From: Paraburkholderia solitsugae | GTDB taxonomy: Bacteria > Pseudomonadota > Gammaproteobacteria > Burkholderiales > Burkholderiaceae | Assembly (NCBI RefSeq): GCF_013177695.1 | Contig: NZ_WOEY01000021.1 | Span: 1-64,000 of the forward strand | DNA length: 64,000 bases | Direction: 5' to 3' | Program-made: the position numbers and the translations under genes | In this document: positions 34,370-44,982 of the stretch, piece after piece | Position numbering within the stretch: the first letter of the stretch is position 1 | Layout: every line of letters begins with the position of its first letter | Notes under the pieces: model-generated | Database searches by the model: none | What the model was told of the DNA's origin: nothing | The model's input: only the letters and a program-made list of their open reading frames with translations

Positions 34370-35782
34370 ATGCAATCGAACACGGTTCACCCGTGCGACG
34401 AGCGACTGCCCGCGGGCCAGTTGCTGACGCTCGGCATTCAGCACGTTTTGGTAATGTACGCAGGCGCAGTTGCGGTGCCGCTGATCATCGGTGCGGCGCT
34501 CAAATTGCCGAAAGACCAGATCGCGTTCCTGATCAGCGCCGATCTGTTTTCCTGCGGCATCGCCACGCTGATTCAGACCCTCGGTCTGTGGATCTTCGGC
34601 ATCCGTCTGCCGGTCATCATGGGCTGCACGTTCGCGGCTGTCGGTCCGATGGTCGCGATCGGCACCAATCCATCGCTCGGTATTCTCGATATCTTCGGCT
34701 CGACGATTGCGGCCGGTATCATCGGCATCCTGCTCGCGCCGGCGGTCGGCAAGCTGCTGCGCTTTTTCCCGCCAGTGGTGATCGGCGTGGTGATCTCGGT
34801 GATCGGCCTCTCGCTGATGGAAGTGGGCATCAACTGGGCGGCCGGCGGCGTGGGCAATCCTGACTACGGCAACCCGGTCTATCTTGGTCTGTCGCTGATG
34901 GTGCTGATGCTGATTCTGCTTATCAACAAGTTCGCCAAGGGCTTCCTCGCCAATATTTCCGTGCTGCTCGGCATCGTCGCGGGTTTCGTGATCGCGCTGG
35001 CGCTCGGCCGCGTGAACATGGACGGCGTCACGCACGCACCGTGGGTCGGCATCGTGATGCCGTTCCACTTCGGCCTGCCGCATTTCGATCCGCTCGCGAT
35101 CGCAACGATGGTCACCGTGATGTTCGTCACCTTCATCGAATCGACCGGCATGTTCCTCGCGGTCGGCGACATGGTCGATCGTCCGGTGGATCAGAAGACG
35201 CTGGTGCGCGGTCTGCGCGTCGACGGTCTGGGCACGCTGATCGGCGGCATCTTCAACTCGTTTCCGCATACCTCGTTCTCGCAGAACGTCGGCCTGATCG
35301 GCGTGACGGGCGTGAAGAGCCGCTTTGTCTGCGCGATGGGCGGCGTGATCCTGGTGCTGCTGGGCCTGTTCCCGAAGATGGCGCAAGTGGTTGCTTCGGT
35401 GCCGGCCTTCGTGCTGGGCGGCGCGGGCATCGTGATGTTCGGCATGGTTGCGGCGAACGGCATCAAGGTTCTGGCCAAGGTCGACTTCGTGAAGAACCAC
35501 CACAACCTGTTCATCGTCGCGGTGAGTATCGGTATGGGTCTGGTGCCGGTGGTGTCGCCGCAATTCTTCTCGAAACTGCCGCCGGCGCTGTCGCCGCTGC
35601 TGCATAGCGGGATCTTGCTGGCGTCGGTGTCGGCGGTCGTGCTGAACCTGATCTTCAACGGTGTGAAGAGCGAGAAGAAAGCGCAGTGCGAAATTCGCAA
35701 GGCCGGCCATGATTTCGACGGACGCGGCGGCAATGAACCGAAGGGCGGCGACGAGATGCTGCGTTCCGCGGATGTGCACTGA
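34370..35782 (+). CDS. NCS2-family nucleobase permease (uracil/xanthine type)
   Basis: A 470-residue inner-membrane symporter of the nucleobase:cation symporter-2 family with about 12-14 membrane segments. The family motif QNVGLIGVTG sits in the substrate-site region, with FIESTGMF before it as the other signature element. Bacterial members import uracil, xanthine or uric acid. Which one cannot be decided here. The start is ATG 34370 with GGAGAG 8 bases upstream. A shared terminator follows. Confidence 0.88.
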   Translation: MQSNTVHPCDERLPAGQLLTLGIQHVLVMYAGAVAVPLIIGAALKLPKDQIAFLISADLFSCGIATLIQTLGLWIFGIRLPVIMGCTFAAVGPMVAIGTNPSLGILDIFGSTIAAGIIGILLAPAVGKLLRFFPPVVIGVVISVIGLSLMEVGINWAAGGVGNPDYGNPVYLGLSLMVLMLILLINKFAKGFLANISVLLGIVAGFVIALALGRVNMDGVTHAPWVGIVMPFHFGLPHFDPLAIATMVTVMFVTFIESTGMFLAVGDMVDRPVDQKTLVRGLRVDGLGTLIGGIFNSFPHTSFSQNVGLIGVTGVKSRFVCAMGGVILVLLGLFPKMAQVVASVPAFVLGGAGIVMFGMVAANGIKVLAKVDFVKNHHNLFIVAVSIGMGLVPVVSPQFFSKLPPALSPLLHSGILLASVSAVVLNLIFNGVKSEKKAQCEIRKAGHDFDGRGGNEPKGGDEMLRSADVH

Positions 35783-35852
35783 GCATCTGACTGCACCCAG
35801 CGCGGCGCGACAGAGATCGCGCTGAACGCTGAATTAAGTCGAGTTGGGCATT

Positions 35853-35886
35853 AAAAAAACGCCACGGCATGCCGTGGCGTTTTTTA
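35853..35886. terminator. bidirectional rho-independent terminator
   Basis: A near-perfect palindrome with a 10-bp GC-rich stem (ACGCCACGGC and GCCGTGGCGT) flanked by an A-run on the left and a T-run on the right. It serves the NCS2 gene on the plus strand and the efflux operon on the minus strand. Confidence 0.9.
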
Positions 35887-35963
35887 TTACCGGCTGCCCA
35901 GGACAGCTTTCCTGATGAAACCGAAAGCCACCCCAAGCGCCTGCTGCTACGAGACTACAAGAC

Positions 35964-37481
35964 TTAACCCGCGGTCGCTGCCGAAGCCGCCACCGGCGCG
36001 CTCGCCGCACCGTAATCGACCGGTGCATCGGCCGGACGCGGCTGCTCGCCGTCCCGTTCGATCCAGCCGCCGCCGAGTGCCTGGTACAACGTGACCAGGT
36101 TCTGCAGACGTTGCATGCGCGCAGTCACCAGCAACTGCTGCGACACATACAGGTCATTCTGCGCGGTCAGCACCGACAGATAACTGTCGACACCGTTCTT
36201 ATAACGCAGATCCGACAGATCCAGCCGGCGCTGTTCAGCAAAGGTATTGCGCTCGAGCGCCTCGATCTGCTGATCGTACGTGCCACGTGCCGCCAGTCCG
36301 TCCGCTACTTCGCGGAAGGCCGTCTGGATCGCCTTTTCATACGTGGCGATCTGGATGTTCTTCTGCACCGTGGCGAGGTCGAGATTAGCCTTGTTCGCGC
36401 CGCCTTCGAAGATCGGCAAGGTGATCGACGGCGCGAAGCTCCATGCCGCCGAACCCGGCTTGAACAGCCCGCCAAGCGACGGGCTCAGCGTGCCGAAACT
36501 GCCAGTCAGCGAGACCTTCGGGAAGAACGCTGCGCGCGCCGCGCCGATGTTCGCGTTGGCCGCGAGCAGATTCTCTTCGGCCTCCATGATGTCCGGACGA
36601 CGCGTCAGCAGATCGGACGGCAGGCCCGCCGGAATATCCGTCAGGAGACTCTGGCTGTCCAACGACATGCCCGGCGGCAGATCGTCCGGCAACGGCTCAC
36701 CGATCAGCAGCACGAGCGCGTTATCCGCCTGAGCCCGCAAACGCGCCTGCGACTGCAGGTTAGCCTGCGCCTGGTCGACCACCGTTTCCGACTGCCGCAG
36801 ATCCAGTTCCGAACCCGTGCCGTTGTCGAACTGCAGCTTGGTGATCCGGTATGACTCCTGAGCGGTCTTCAACGTGTCCTGCGTAACCTTCAGCAGATCG
36901 TCCAGCTCGAGCACCGTCATGTACTGATTCGCCACCTGCGAGACCAACGCGATTTCCGCGGCCTTGCGCGCCTGAGCGGTAGCCAGGTACTGAGCCAACG
37001 CCTGATCCTTCAGGCTTTGAATCCGCCCGAAGAAGTCGATTTCCCAGGAGGCATTCAGACCGACTGAATACGAGGTCGTGACCGTCGACGGCGTGGACGA
37101 CAAGTCCCTTGGCGTGCGCTGTTTGCTTTCCGACGCCGCGGCATTCAGCGTCGGGAACAGCGCCGCGCGAACGATCCGGTACTGCGCCTGCGATGCCTGA
37201 ATATTCAGCACCGACACGCGCAGATCGCGGTTGTTCTTCAGCGCGATTTCGATCAGCCGCTGCAAACGCGCGTCGGCGAAGAAATCACGCCAGCCGATAT
37301 CGGCGGCCGCCTGACCGTTCGCCGTACGCGCGGTACCCGCCGCGCCCGGTTGCGTGTCGTACACGCCGCCGGCCGGGAAGGTCGCCGTCACGGGTTCTGC
37401 CGGGCGGTGGTACTTCGGCGCCATCGTGCAACCCGCGGCGAACAGCGCAACCGCCACTGCTATCAAAGAGTGTTTTTGCAT
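35964..37481 (-). CDS. oprB: RND efflux outer-membrane lipoprotein (NodT/OprM family)
   Basis: A 505-residue TolC-like outer-membrane channel with a lipoprotein signal (VALFAAGC, Cys at about residue 18) and two outer-membrane efflux protein repeats. Its C-terminus is an Ala-rich tail. The ATG comes one base after the stop of the pump gene (TGA-G-ATG), so it is coupled to it. It is the last gene of the operon. The name oprB follows the BpeAB-OprB system of Burkholderia and is based on operon layout. Confidence 0.88.
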   Translation of the reverse strand: MQKHSLIAVAVALFAAGCTMAPKYHRPAEPVTATFPAGGVYDTQPGAAGTARTANGQAAADIGWRDFFADARLQRLIEIALKNNRDLRVSVLNIQASQAQYRIVRAALFPTLNAAASESKQRTPRDLSSTPSTVTTSYSVGLNASWEIDFFGRIQSLKDQALAQYLATAQARKAAEIALVSQVANQYMTVLELDDLLKVTQDTLKTAQESYRITKLQFDNGTGSELDLRQSETVVDQAQANLQSQARLRAQADNALVLLIGEPLPDDLPPGMSLDSQSLLTDIPAGLPSDLLTRRPDIMEAEENLLAANANIGAARAAFFPKVSLTGSFGTLSPSLGGLFKPGSAAWSFAPSITLPIFEGGANKANLDLATVQKNIQIATYEKAIQTAFREVADGLAARGTYDQQIEALERNTFAEQRRLDLSDLRYKNGVDSYLSVLTAQNDLYVSQQLLVTARMQRLQNLVTLYQALGGGWIERDGEQPRPADAPVDYGAASAPVAASAATAG

Positions 37482-37482
37482 C

Positions 37483-40400
37483 TCAATGTCCGTCCTTGCC
37501 CGAGCCTTCATCGGTCGACCCGCCACCTTGCGGATCATGCGGATGGTGCTGGTTGTAGTGTGCGAGCGCCTCATCCGGGTCTTCCTTCTCGCCGCCGAAC
37601 TTCGCGCGGATCACGACGAAGAACATCGGGATCATGAAAATCGCGAGGAAGGTCGCCGTCAACATCCCGCCGATCACGCCGGTACCGATTGCGTGCTGGC
37701 TGGCTGAACCCGCGCCGTTACTGATCGCGAGCGGCATCACACCGAGAATGAACGCGAGCGAGGTCATCAGAATCGGACGCAACCGCAGACGCGCAGCTTC
37801 CAGCGCGGCCTCGACCGGCCCCATCCCCTGACCCTGCTGCAGCTCGCGGGCGAATTCCACGATCAGAATCGCGTTCTTCGCCGACAGCCCCACCGTGGTC
37901 AACAGACCCACCTGGAAGAACACGTCGTTCTCGAGCCCGCGCAACGTCGCGGCCAGCAGTGCGCCGATCACGCCGAGCGGCACCACCATGATCACCGAGA
38001 ACGGGATCGACCAGCTTTCATACAACGCCGCGAGACAGAGGAACACGACGAGGATCGAGATGCCGTACAGAATCGGCGCCTGCGAACCGGACTGGCGTTC
38101 CTGCAACGACAAGCCCGTCCATTCGTAGCCGATACCCGCCGGCAGCTTCGCCACGAGTGCTTCCATCGCCGTCATGGCCTGACCGGTCGACTTGCCCGGT
38201 GCAGCCGCGCCCTGGATTTCCACCGCCGAGATACCGTTGTAGCGCTCGAGCTTCGGCGAACCGTAGGACCACGTACCGCTGGCGAACGACGAGAACGGCA
38301 CCATGCCGCCGGCCGTATTGCGCACGTACCAGGCGTTCAGGTCTTCCGGGTTCATGCGGAACGGTGCGTCGCCTTGCAGATACACCTTCTTGATCCGGCC
38401 ATCGGTATCGAGGAAGTTGTTCACGTACTGCGACGCCCATGCGATCGAGAACGTCTGGTCGATCGCCGCCAGTGAAACGCCAAGCGCGGAAGCCTTCTCG
38501 TGATCGATGTTCACCGTGAACTGCGGCGTATCGTTCAGGCCGTTCGGACGCACCTGAGCCAGCGTCGGATCTTTCGCCGCCATGCCCAGCAACTGATTGC
38601 GTGCTGCCATCAGCGCTGCGTGGCCGACACCCGCGCGATCCTGCAGTTCGAAGTCGAAGCCCGCGGCCGTGCCGAGTTCAGGAATCGACGGCGGATTCAC
38701 CGGATACACCAGCGCGTTCTTGTAGCTCGAGAAGTGCATGAAGAGTCGGCCAACCAGCGCCTGAACCTTCTGATCCGAGTGCTGACGCACCGAGTAGTCC
38801 TTCATCCGCACGAACACGAGACCCGCGTTCTGACCACGGCCGGCGAAGCTGAAACCGTTCACCGTGAAGGTCGATTCGACGATGTTCTTCTCGGTGTTGA
38901 GCAGGTAGTCGGAGACGTCCTTCAGCGCGTGCGCCGTGGTTTCCTGCGTCGAGCCCGACGGCGTTTGCACCAGCACGAACATCGTGCCCTGGTCTTCGTC
39001 AGGCAGGAACGACTTCGGCAGCTTCACGAACAGCAGGCCGACCGCGAAGATCACCACCATATAGATGATCAGCCAGCGGCCTGAGCGCTTGATCACGTGG
39101 TGAACGCCCGAGTGATACTTGTCGCGGCTCGTTTCGAAGGTGCGGTTGAACCAGCCGAAGAAGCCCTTCTTGACTTCGTGATGGCCCTTCGGAATCGGCT
39201 TGAGGATCGTCGCGCACAGCGCCGGCGTCAGAATCAACGCGACCAGCACGGACAGCACCATGGCCGCCACGATCGTGAGCGAGAACTGCCGGTAAATAGC
39301 GCCGACCGAACCGCCCGAGAACGCCACCGGCACGAACACCGCCGACAGCACGAGCGCCACGCCGACCAGCGCGCCGGTAATCTGGTCCATCGCCTTGCGG
39401 GTGGCATCTCGAGGCGATAAGCCCTCCTCCGCCATCACCCGCTCGACGTTTTCCACCACCACAATCGCATCGTCCACCAGCAAGCCGATCGCCAGCACGA
39501 GCCCGAACATGGACAGCGTGTTGATCGAGAAGCCCACCACACCCATGATCGCGAACGTGCCCAGCAGCACCACCGGCACGGCGATCGTCGGGATCAGCGT
39601 GGCGCGCAGGTTCTGCAGGAACAGGTACATGACCAGGAACACCAGCACGATACCTTCGAGCAGCGTCTTGACCACTTCTTCGATCGACAGGCGCACGAAC
39701 GGCGTGGTGTCGTACGGGTACTTCACGACGAGGCCGTGCGGGAAGTACTTCGACAGTTCGTCGATCTTCGCGCGCACTGCCTTGGCGGTGGCCAGCGCGT
39801 TGGCGCCGGTCGCGAGCTGAATACCGAAACCTGCCGTCGGCGCGCCGTTGTACTTGGTGTCGAAGTTGTAGTTTTCGCCACCGAGCTCGATACGGCCCAC
39901 GTCCTTGATGCGGACTTGCGAACCATCGGGGTTCACCTTGAGCAGCACGTTGCCGAACTGTTCAGGCGTATTGAGCAGCGTGGCTTCCGTGATGGTCGCC
40001 TGCAACACCTGACCCGGCACCGACGGCGTGCCGCCGAGCGAGCCGCCCGCGACCTGCACGTTCTGCGCCGTCAACGCGGTCTGCACATCCACCGGCGTGA
40101 GGCCGAAGTTGGTCAGCTTGTTGGCGTCGAGCCAGATCCGCATCGCGTACTGCGAGCCGAACAGCGTCACCGTACCCACACCGTCGATCCGGCTGACCGG
40201 GTCCTCGACGTTCGACGCGACGTAGTTCGCCAGGTCGTACTTGTTCATGCTGCCGTCTTCGGACACGAACGCCATCACCAGCAAGAAGCTGCTGCTCGAC
40301 TTCGTGACCTTGGTGCCCAACTGCTGCACGGCTTGCGGCAACAGCGGCGTGGCGAGCTGCAGCTTGTTCTGCACCTGCACCTGCGCAATGTCAGGATTGG

Positions 40401-40692
40401 TGCCGGCCGCAAACGTCAGCGTGATGGTTGCCGTACCCGAGTCGTCCGAGGTGGACGACAGATACAGCAAGTGGTCGAGACCACTCATCTGCTGCTCGAT
40501 CACCTGCGTGACGGTGTTTTCCACCGTCTTCGCCGATGCGCCCGGGTACGTTGCGCTGATCTGCACGGCCGGTGGCGCGATGGTCGGGTATTGCGCGATC
40601 GGCAACGTAAAGACCGACGCGATACCCGCGAGCATCAGAATAATGGCGATCACCCATGCAAAAATCGGGCGATCGATAAAGAACTTTGCCAT
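37483..40692 (-). CDS. bpeB: RND (HAE-1) multidrug efflux pump
   Basis: A 1069-residue inner-membrane proton-driven drug exporter with 12 membrane segments and two large periplasmic loops. The TM4 proton-relay aspartates are in [16 protein letters not shown] and the TM10 lysine in [13 protein letters not shown]. The N-terminus [17 protein letters not shown] is standard for AcrB/MexB relatives. A His/Asp-rich cytosolic tail ends the protein. It lies 18 bp after the adaptor gene. It most resembles BpeB, but AmrB-type assignment cannot be excluded. Confidence 0.93.
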   Translation of the reverse strand: MAKFFIDRPIFAWVIAIILMLAGIASVFTLPIAQYPTIAPPAVQISATYPGASAKTVENTVTQVIEQQMSGLDHLLYLSSTSDDSGTATITLTFAAGTNPDIAQVQVQNKLQLATPLLPQAVQQLGTKVTKSSSSFLLVMAFVSEDGSMNKYDLANYVASNVEDPVSRIDGVGTVTLFGSQYAMRIWLDANKLTNFGLTPVDVQTALTAQNVQVAGGSLGGTPSVPGQVLQATITEATLLNTPEQFGNVLLKVNPDGSQVRIKDVGRIELGGENYNFDTKYNGAPTAGFGIQLATGANALATAKAVRAKIDELSKYFPHGLVVKYPYDTTPFVRLSIEEVVKTLLEGIVLVFLVMYLFLQNLRATLIPTIAVPVVLLGTFAIMGVVGFSINTLSMFGLVLAIGLLVDDAIVVVENVERVMAEEGLSPRDATRKAMDQITGALVGVALVLSAVFVPVAFSGGSVGAIYRQFSLTIVAAMVLSVLVALILTPALCATILKPIPKGHHEVKKGFFGWFNRTFETSRDKYHSGVHHVIKRSGRWLIIYMVVIFAVGLLFVKLPKSFLPDEDQGTMFVLVQTPSGSTQETTAHALKDVSDYLLNTEKNIVESTFTVNGFSFAGRGQNAGLVFVRMKDYSVRQHSDQKVQALVGRLFMHFSSYKNALVYPVNPPSIPELGTAAGFDFELQDRAGVGHAALMAARNQLLGMAAKDPTLAQVRPNGLNDTPQFTVNIDHEKASALGVSLAAIDQTFSIAWASQYVNNFLDTDGRIKKVYLQGDAPFRMNPEDLNAWYVRNTAGGMVPFSSFASGTWSYGSPKLERYNGISAVEIQGAAAPGKSTGQAMTAMEALVAKLPAGIGYEWTGLSLQERQSGSQAPILYGISILVVFLCLAALYESWSIPFSVIMVVPLGVIGALLAATLRGLENDVFFQVGLLTTVGLSAKNAILIVEFARELQQGQGMGPVEAALEAARLRLRPILMTSLAFILGVMPLAISNGAGSASQHAIGTGVIGGMLTATFLAIFMIPMFFVVIRAKFGGEKEDPDEALAHYNQHHPHDPQGGGSTDEGSGKDGH

Positions 40693-40710
40693 GAGGCGGG
40701 CTCCCTGTTA

Positions 40711-41943
40711 TTACGCGCCCGATGCAGCAGAAGCGGGTTGCGCCATCTGCGTAGCACCGCTGGCGGCCGGCGCACCCTGAGCGGATGCGTCGGAGGCGGG
40801 TGTGGCGGGAAGTTGCGCGGCGACTGCCTTGACCTGCGCGCCCGGGCGGACCTTGTCGGTGCCCTGGACGATCACGCGGTCACCTGGGTTCAGGCCGCTT
40901 TCGACCACCCAGTTCGAACCGTAGGTGCCCGAGGTGACCAGCTGACGCAACACGACCTTGTTGTCCTGGCCAACCACCAGCGCGGTCGGCTGACCCTTCT
41001 GGTCATGCGTGATGCCGACTTGCGGCACGACGAGCGCACTGTCGTTGACGCCTTCCTCGATCCTGGCACGCACGAACATACCCGGCAGCAGCACCTTGTC
41101 CGCGTTCTTGAAGATCGCGCGAACCGTCACGGAGCCGGTGCCCTGGTCGACCGTCACGTCGGTGAACTGCAGCTTGCCCTTTTCCGAATAGGTGCGGCCG
41201 TCTTCGAGGATCAGCGAGACCTTGGCGGCATCCGGGCCGGTCGTTTTCAGGCGCCCTTCCTGCACTTCGCGGCGCAGTTTCAGACCGTCGAGGCTCGATT
41301 GCGTCAGGTCCACGTAGACCGGATCGAGTTGCTGGACCGTGGACATCAGCGTGGCGGCGCTCGCCTGCACATAAGCGCCCGGCGTGACTTGCGAGATGCC
41401 AATCTGGCCGGTCACCGGCGAGGTTACGTCGGTGTAGCCGAGGTTGATCTGCGCCGTATCGACCGCTGCCTTGCCGGCGGCGACGTCAGCCGCGGCCTGG
41501 CCTTCAGCGGCCACCGCGTTGTCGTAGTCCTGCTTGCTGACCGCGTTCGCGGCAACCAGCACCTTGTAGCGGTTGGCTTGCGCAGTGGTCGTCGCGAGGT
41601 TGGCCTGCGCCTTCGCCAGCGTGGCCTTCGCGCTGTTCAGCGCGGCGATGTAGGGTGCCGGATCGATCTTGTACAGACGCTGGCCGGCCTTGACCTGGTC
41701 ACCTTCGGTGAATTCGCGGCGCAGCACGATGCCGTCGACCCGTGCACGCACTTGCGCGACGAGGAAAGCATTGGTGCGGCCCGGCAATTCGGTGACGACG
41801 GGCACAGTCGTCGGCTGGACGGTGACGACGCCAACTTCGGGCGTTTGTTGCGGCGGGGCAGATTGTTTTGGTCCGCACGCTGCCAGCAATACGGCAGCCG
41901 TCGCGGCACTGATTAAGCGGAATGGAACCCGTTCGACGCGCAT
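40711..41943 (-). CDS. bpeA: RND efflux periplasmic adaptor (membrane fusion protein)
   Basis: A 410-residue lipoprotein adaptor of the AcrA/MexA family. The signal ends in LLAACG with the lipidated Cys at about residue 22. A barrel-sandwich domain and a coiled-coil hairpin (about 95-175, with repeated Ala-Lys-Ala pattern) follow, then the beta-barrel and membrane-proximal domains, and a low-complexity Ala/Ser tail. GAGG precedes the ATG at 41943; the long upstream open frame to 42276 crosses the promoter and is not coding. It is first in the efflux operon. Confidence 0.92.
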   Translation of the reverse strand: MRVERVPFRLISAATAAVLLAACGPKQSAPPQQTPEVGVVTVQPTTVPVVTELPGRTNAFLVAQVRARVDGIVLRREFTEGDQVKAGQRLYKIDPAPYIAALNSAKATLAKAQANLATTTAQANRYKVLVAANAVSKQDYDNAVAAEGQAAADVAAGKAAVDTAQINLGYTDVTSPVTGQIGISQVTPGAYVQASAATLMSTVQQLDPVYVDLTQSSLDGLKLRREVQEGRLKTTGPDAAKVSLILEDGRTYSEKGKLQFTDVTVDQGTGSVTVRAIFKNADKVLLPGMFVRARIEEGVNDSALVVPQVGITHDQKGQPTALVVGQDNKVVLRQLVTSGTYGSNWVVESGLNPGDRVIVQGTDKVRPGAQVKAVAAQLPATPASDASAQGAPAASGATQMAQPASAASGA

Positions 41944-42210
41944 GGAGCGACCTCTGTCAAAGACTGAGAATGAAAAAGTGCGCGCATCCCTACCCCGGGG
42001 ACGACAGCGCACACATGCGTCTTGCGACGCCTGACCGGAAGCCCGTGGATGCAAACCGCACCTGCAGGGGCATCCTGAGCGAAATGCGCCATACCGGGGA
42101 AATGCCGCACGGCGCCGCCCATCTGGGCACGGCGCAAGAGCGTTTTGAAAGGCAACAGTGACGGATATTAACCGGTCGTCACAGCTTGGGCTATCCGATC
42201 GTGGGATGCT

Positions 42211-42240
42211 ATTATATATACATCCATGAATGCATGTAAA
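42211..42240 (-). promoter_or_regulatory. efflux operon promoter with AcrR/BpeR-type operator
   Basis: On the minus strand TTTACA (42235-42240) and a perfect TATAAT (42211-42216) are spaced by 18 bases. The spacer is occupied by TACATCCATGAATGCATGTA (42219-42238), a palindrome matching at 9 of 10 pairs in its outer and inner arms except two positions, close in pattern to the AcrR operator of E. coli. A TetR repressor bound here would block the promoter directly. Confidence 0.7.
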
Positions 42241-42372
42241 AGTGCGTTTAGTTCTTTGTAGGCAGGGGGCCTGCAAGATTGGTTCAAAATTTGCTTAACC
42301 GCAGACAGATTGTCATCGAGCGTACTTAAAAGCGCCCGGGAAAACCCCACAATCAGGGCAGGTCACACCCAT

Positions 42373-43008
42373 ATGGTCAGAAGAACCAAAGAAGAGGCGC
42401 AGGAGACGCGCAACAGCATTCTCGACGCGGCCGAGCGGGTTTTCTTCGAGAAAGGCGTATCGCGCACGTCGCTCGCAGACATCGCGCAGGCCGCCGGCGT
42501 CACGCGCGGCGCAATCTATTGGCATTTCGCGCACAAAAGCGATCTGTTTACCGAAATGTTCGACCGCGTGCTGCTGCCGCTGGACGAACTCAAGGCCGCC
42601 TCGCAAAACCCCAATGAGCCCGACCCACTCGGGCGCCTGATGGAAGTCTGCATGGTCTGCCTGCGCGACACCGCCAACGACCCGCGCCGCCGGCGGGTGT
42701 TCGACATCCTCTTTCTGAAGTGCGAGTTGGTCGAAGAGATGGGGCCGGTGATGGTCCGCTATCAGACTAATATGCGTGAAGGGCTCAAGAAGATCGAAGG
42801 CGGTCTGCGCAATGCGATCGCCAAAGGGCAACTGCCGACCGGTCTCGACACCCGGATCGCGGCGGCAATGGTGCATGCGTTCGTCAGCGGCTCGCTGCGC
42901 GACATGCTGTTTCTGCCGGAGGCGACCGATTTCGGCAAGCATGCGGAGCAGATGGTCGTAGGGATGTTCGATGCGCTGCGGCTGAGTCCGGCGTTGCGCA
43001 CCGGGTAA
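42373..43008 (+). CDS. bpeR: TetR-family repressor of the efflux operon
   Basis: A 211-residue TetR/AcrR regulator. The N-terminal HTH (RNSILDAAERVFFEKGVSRTSLADIAQAAGVTRGAIYWHF) is typical of AcrR, TtgR and BpeR. The C-terminal ligand domain follows the TetR_C AcrR-like pattern. It is divergent from the pump operon, with the operator between. The start is ATG 42373. The stop codon lies within a terminator stem. Confidence 0.9.
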   Translation: MVRRTKEEAQETRNSILDAAERVFFEKGVSRTSLADIAQAAGVTRGAIYWHFAHKSDLFTEMFDRVLLPLDELKAASQNPNEPDPLGRLMEVCMVCLRDTANDPRRRRVFDILFLKCELVEEMGPVMVRYQTNMREGLKKIEGGLRNAIAKGQLPTGLDTRIAAAMVHAFVSGSLRDMLFLPEATDFGKHAEQMVVGMFDALRLSPALRTG

Positions 43009-43038
43009 CCGGGCGGCGCCGGCCGCCTGGTTACCCGG
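43001..43038. terminator. hairpin terminator between convergent genes
   Basis: 17-base arms (43001-43017 and 43022-43038, core CCGGGTAACC/GGTTACCCGG) with one mismatch and a 4-base loop. The stem includes the stop codon of the TetR gene. Confidence 0.7.
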
Positions 43039-43055
43039 TCAGACTAACTTGATAC

Positions 43056-43688
43056 TTACGCGGCAACCCGGCGTGCCCGCGCCTTCTGATTCGACGAGTA
43101 GATATCGCCGAGCTCGAGCGTTACCTCACCCTGCACCGCCGCTATCCACTGCTCCGTACTCGCCACCGCCGCGAAGTTCGACTGTAAGACCACGCTGAAA
43201 ACCCGGTGAATCTCCTGAGCGCTTGCAAAGCCCGCGCTGTTCTCATAGGGCAGCGAGCCGGTTGCGTCGTGCAGAAATTCGACGGCAAACCCCGCATGCC
43301 ATGCGTGGTTGATCGTCGACGCGTCGCAGTTGTGCGTCATGTAGCCGACGATCGTCAGCGTGTCGATCTGCTGCGCGGCCAGCCAATCGGCGAGATCAGT
43401 GCCAGTAAAGACGCTCGCCATCGACTTCTCAATATAGTGATCGCGTGCCCGCGCGCTCACCACCGGATGCAGCTCGGCGCCTTCACTGCCGCGCGCGAAC
43501 ACCGGCGAGCTAGCCGACGAGAAATGTTGCACCACCACCACCGGCACGCCGGCGGCGCGCGCCGCGTCCATCGCGTGGCCGATGTTCGCCAGCGAGGTTT
43601 GCACATTCGGATATTCGATCGGCAGATCGCCCGTCACGTATTCGTTCTGCACGTCGATAACGATCAGCGCACGGCGCGGTGTAGTCAT
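43056..43688 (-). CDS. isochorismatase-family cysteine hydrolase
   Basis: A 210-residue hydrolase of the isochorismatase-like superfamily with the catalytic triad D12 (IVIDVQNEY), K88 (IEKSMASVF) and C121 (MTHNCDAS). Members act on amides or related bonds, for example nicotinamide; the substrate here is unknown. AGGAG precedes the ATG 43688, so longer upstream frames are not used. It is divergent from a GlxA-type regulator, which likely controls it. Confidence 0.88.
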   Translation of the reverse strand: MTTPRRALIVIDVQNEYVTGDLPIEYPNVQTSLANIGHAMDAARAAGVPVVVVQHFSSASSPVFARGSEGAELHPVVSARARDHYIEKSMASVFTGTDLADWLAAQQIDTLTIVGYMTHNCDASTINHAWHAGFAVEFLHDATGSLPYENSAGFASAQEIHRVFSVVLQSNFAAVASTEQWIAAVQGEVTLELGDIYSSNQKARARRVAA

Positions 43689-43869
43689 GGCAAGACTCCT
43701 GTCAGATAAGGGTCGCGCTGCGTGGCCCGGGGTGGGCGCTGCATAGGCAGCGGCGATGACTGCATTGTTCGCCCACCGCCGTTTTGCCGATAGCGACCCG
43801 AATGACAATATTCGCTAGAATCGGGCCATCGTTGGATCTTCGTTGAATTTCATAGGGCGACTGCGACTG

Positions 43870-44865
43870 ATGGCTACCCCCAGCTCCTCCACTGCGGCGC
43901 GCGGCGACGCGCCCCGCCACATCGTCGCGGTAGTCGCGTTCGACCGCATCAACCCGTTCCATCTTTCGGTACCGTGCGTGGTGTTCGGCGAGGACCGCAG
44001 CGACGGCGGCTTGCCCGATTTCGACTTTCGCGTCTGCGCGGCCGAGAGCGGCGTTCTGACCACCACCGCCGGCTTCTCGATCGCCGTCACGCATGGACTC
44101 GAAGCACTCGCCGATGCGAACACGATCATCGTGCCGAGCTGGCGCGATCCGAACGAGATGCCACCCGCCGCCCTGCTCGACGCACTGTGCGCCGCCCATG
44201 CACGCGGCGCCCAACTGGTCGGGCTGTGCCTCGGCGCGTTCGTGCTGGCTGCCACCGGCATTCTCGACAACCGGCCGGCGTCGACCCACTGGGCGTGGGC
44301 GGACGACTTCGCGCGCCGCTATCCGCGCGTGCGGCTCGATCCCGACGTGCTCTATGTCGACGACGGCAACGTGCTGACCTCGGCCGGCACCGCCGCCGGC
44401 CTCGACTGCTGCCTGCATGTGCTGCGCAAGATGTGCGGCGCGCAGGCGGCGAACTATGTCGCGCGCCGACTGGTGGTCCCGCCGCATCGGCAGGGTGGCC
44501 AGGCGCAATACATTCAACAACCGGTGGCGCCGAACGTCCGCGGCGACCGCCTGTCTTGTCTGCTCGAGTGGGTGAGTGGCAATCTGGATGCACCGCATAC
44601 GCTCGATACGCTCGCCGAGCGCGCATTGATGAGCCGCCGCACCTTTACGCGGCGCTTCCGGCTCGCCACCGGCACGACCGTCGGCGCATGGCTGCTGACG
44701 CAGCGGCTCACCCGCGCGCAGCAACTGCTGGAAAGCTCGGATGAGTCGGTGGAAGCGATTGCGGGGATTGCGGGTTTCGGCTCGACCGCCTCGCTACGGC
44801 AACATTTCGCGGAGGCGTTCCGCACCTCGCCGTCCGCATGGCGGCGGGAATTTCGCGGCGTTTGA
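43870..44865 (+). CDS. GlxA-type transcriptional regulator (DJ-1/PfpI plus AraC)
   Basis: A 331-residue regulator with an N-terminal DJ-1/PfpI-like glutaminase-amidotransferase fold (about 15-185; elbow LVGLCLGAFVLAATG) and a C-terminal AraC HTH (about 225-325; FTRRFRLATGTTVGAWLLTQRL). The ATG at 43870 is preferred over a TTG nine codons earlier. It is divergent from the cysteine hydrolase gene at a distance of 181 bp, a pairing common in Burkholderiaceae. Its ligand is unknown. Confidence 0.88.
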   Translation: MATPSSSTAARGDAPRHIVAVVAFDRINPFHLSVPCVVFGEDRSDGGLPDFDFRVCAAESGVLTTTAGFSIAVTHGLEALADANTIIVPSWRDPNEMPPAALLDALCAAHARGAQLVGLCLGAFVLAATGILDNRPASTHWAWADDFARRYPRVRLDPDVLYVDDGNVLTSAGTAAGLDCCLHVLRKMCGAQAANYVARRLVVPPHRQGGQAQYIQQPVAPNVRGDRLSCLLEWVSGNLDAPHTLDTLAERALMSRRTFTRRFRLATGTTVGAWLLTQRLTRAQQLLESSDESVEAIAGIAGFGSTASLRQHFAEAFRTSPSAWRREFRGV

Positions 44866-44982
44866 GCGCGGCTTAGACCGGCAAAAGCGGATAAAGCCGC
44901 CGTGTGGCCAACGGCGTTTCGTAGTCACCCACCAGGATTTCGTAGTCGCGCCGGCACGACAGCGGTGCGCGAGGCCAGGCCG

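Noticed and set aside
39736..41916. 726-codon plus-strand frame opposite the efflux pump and adaptor genes
   Set aside because: It is a shadow of high-GC third positions in two well-supported genes; Arg/His-rich composition and no recognisable domain.
41944..42276. N-terminal extension of the efflux adaptor
   Set aside because: It would remove the lipoprotein signal from the N-terminus and run through the promoter and operator.
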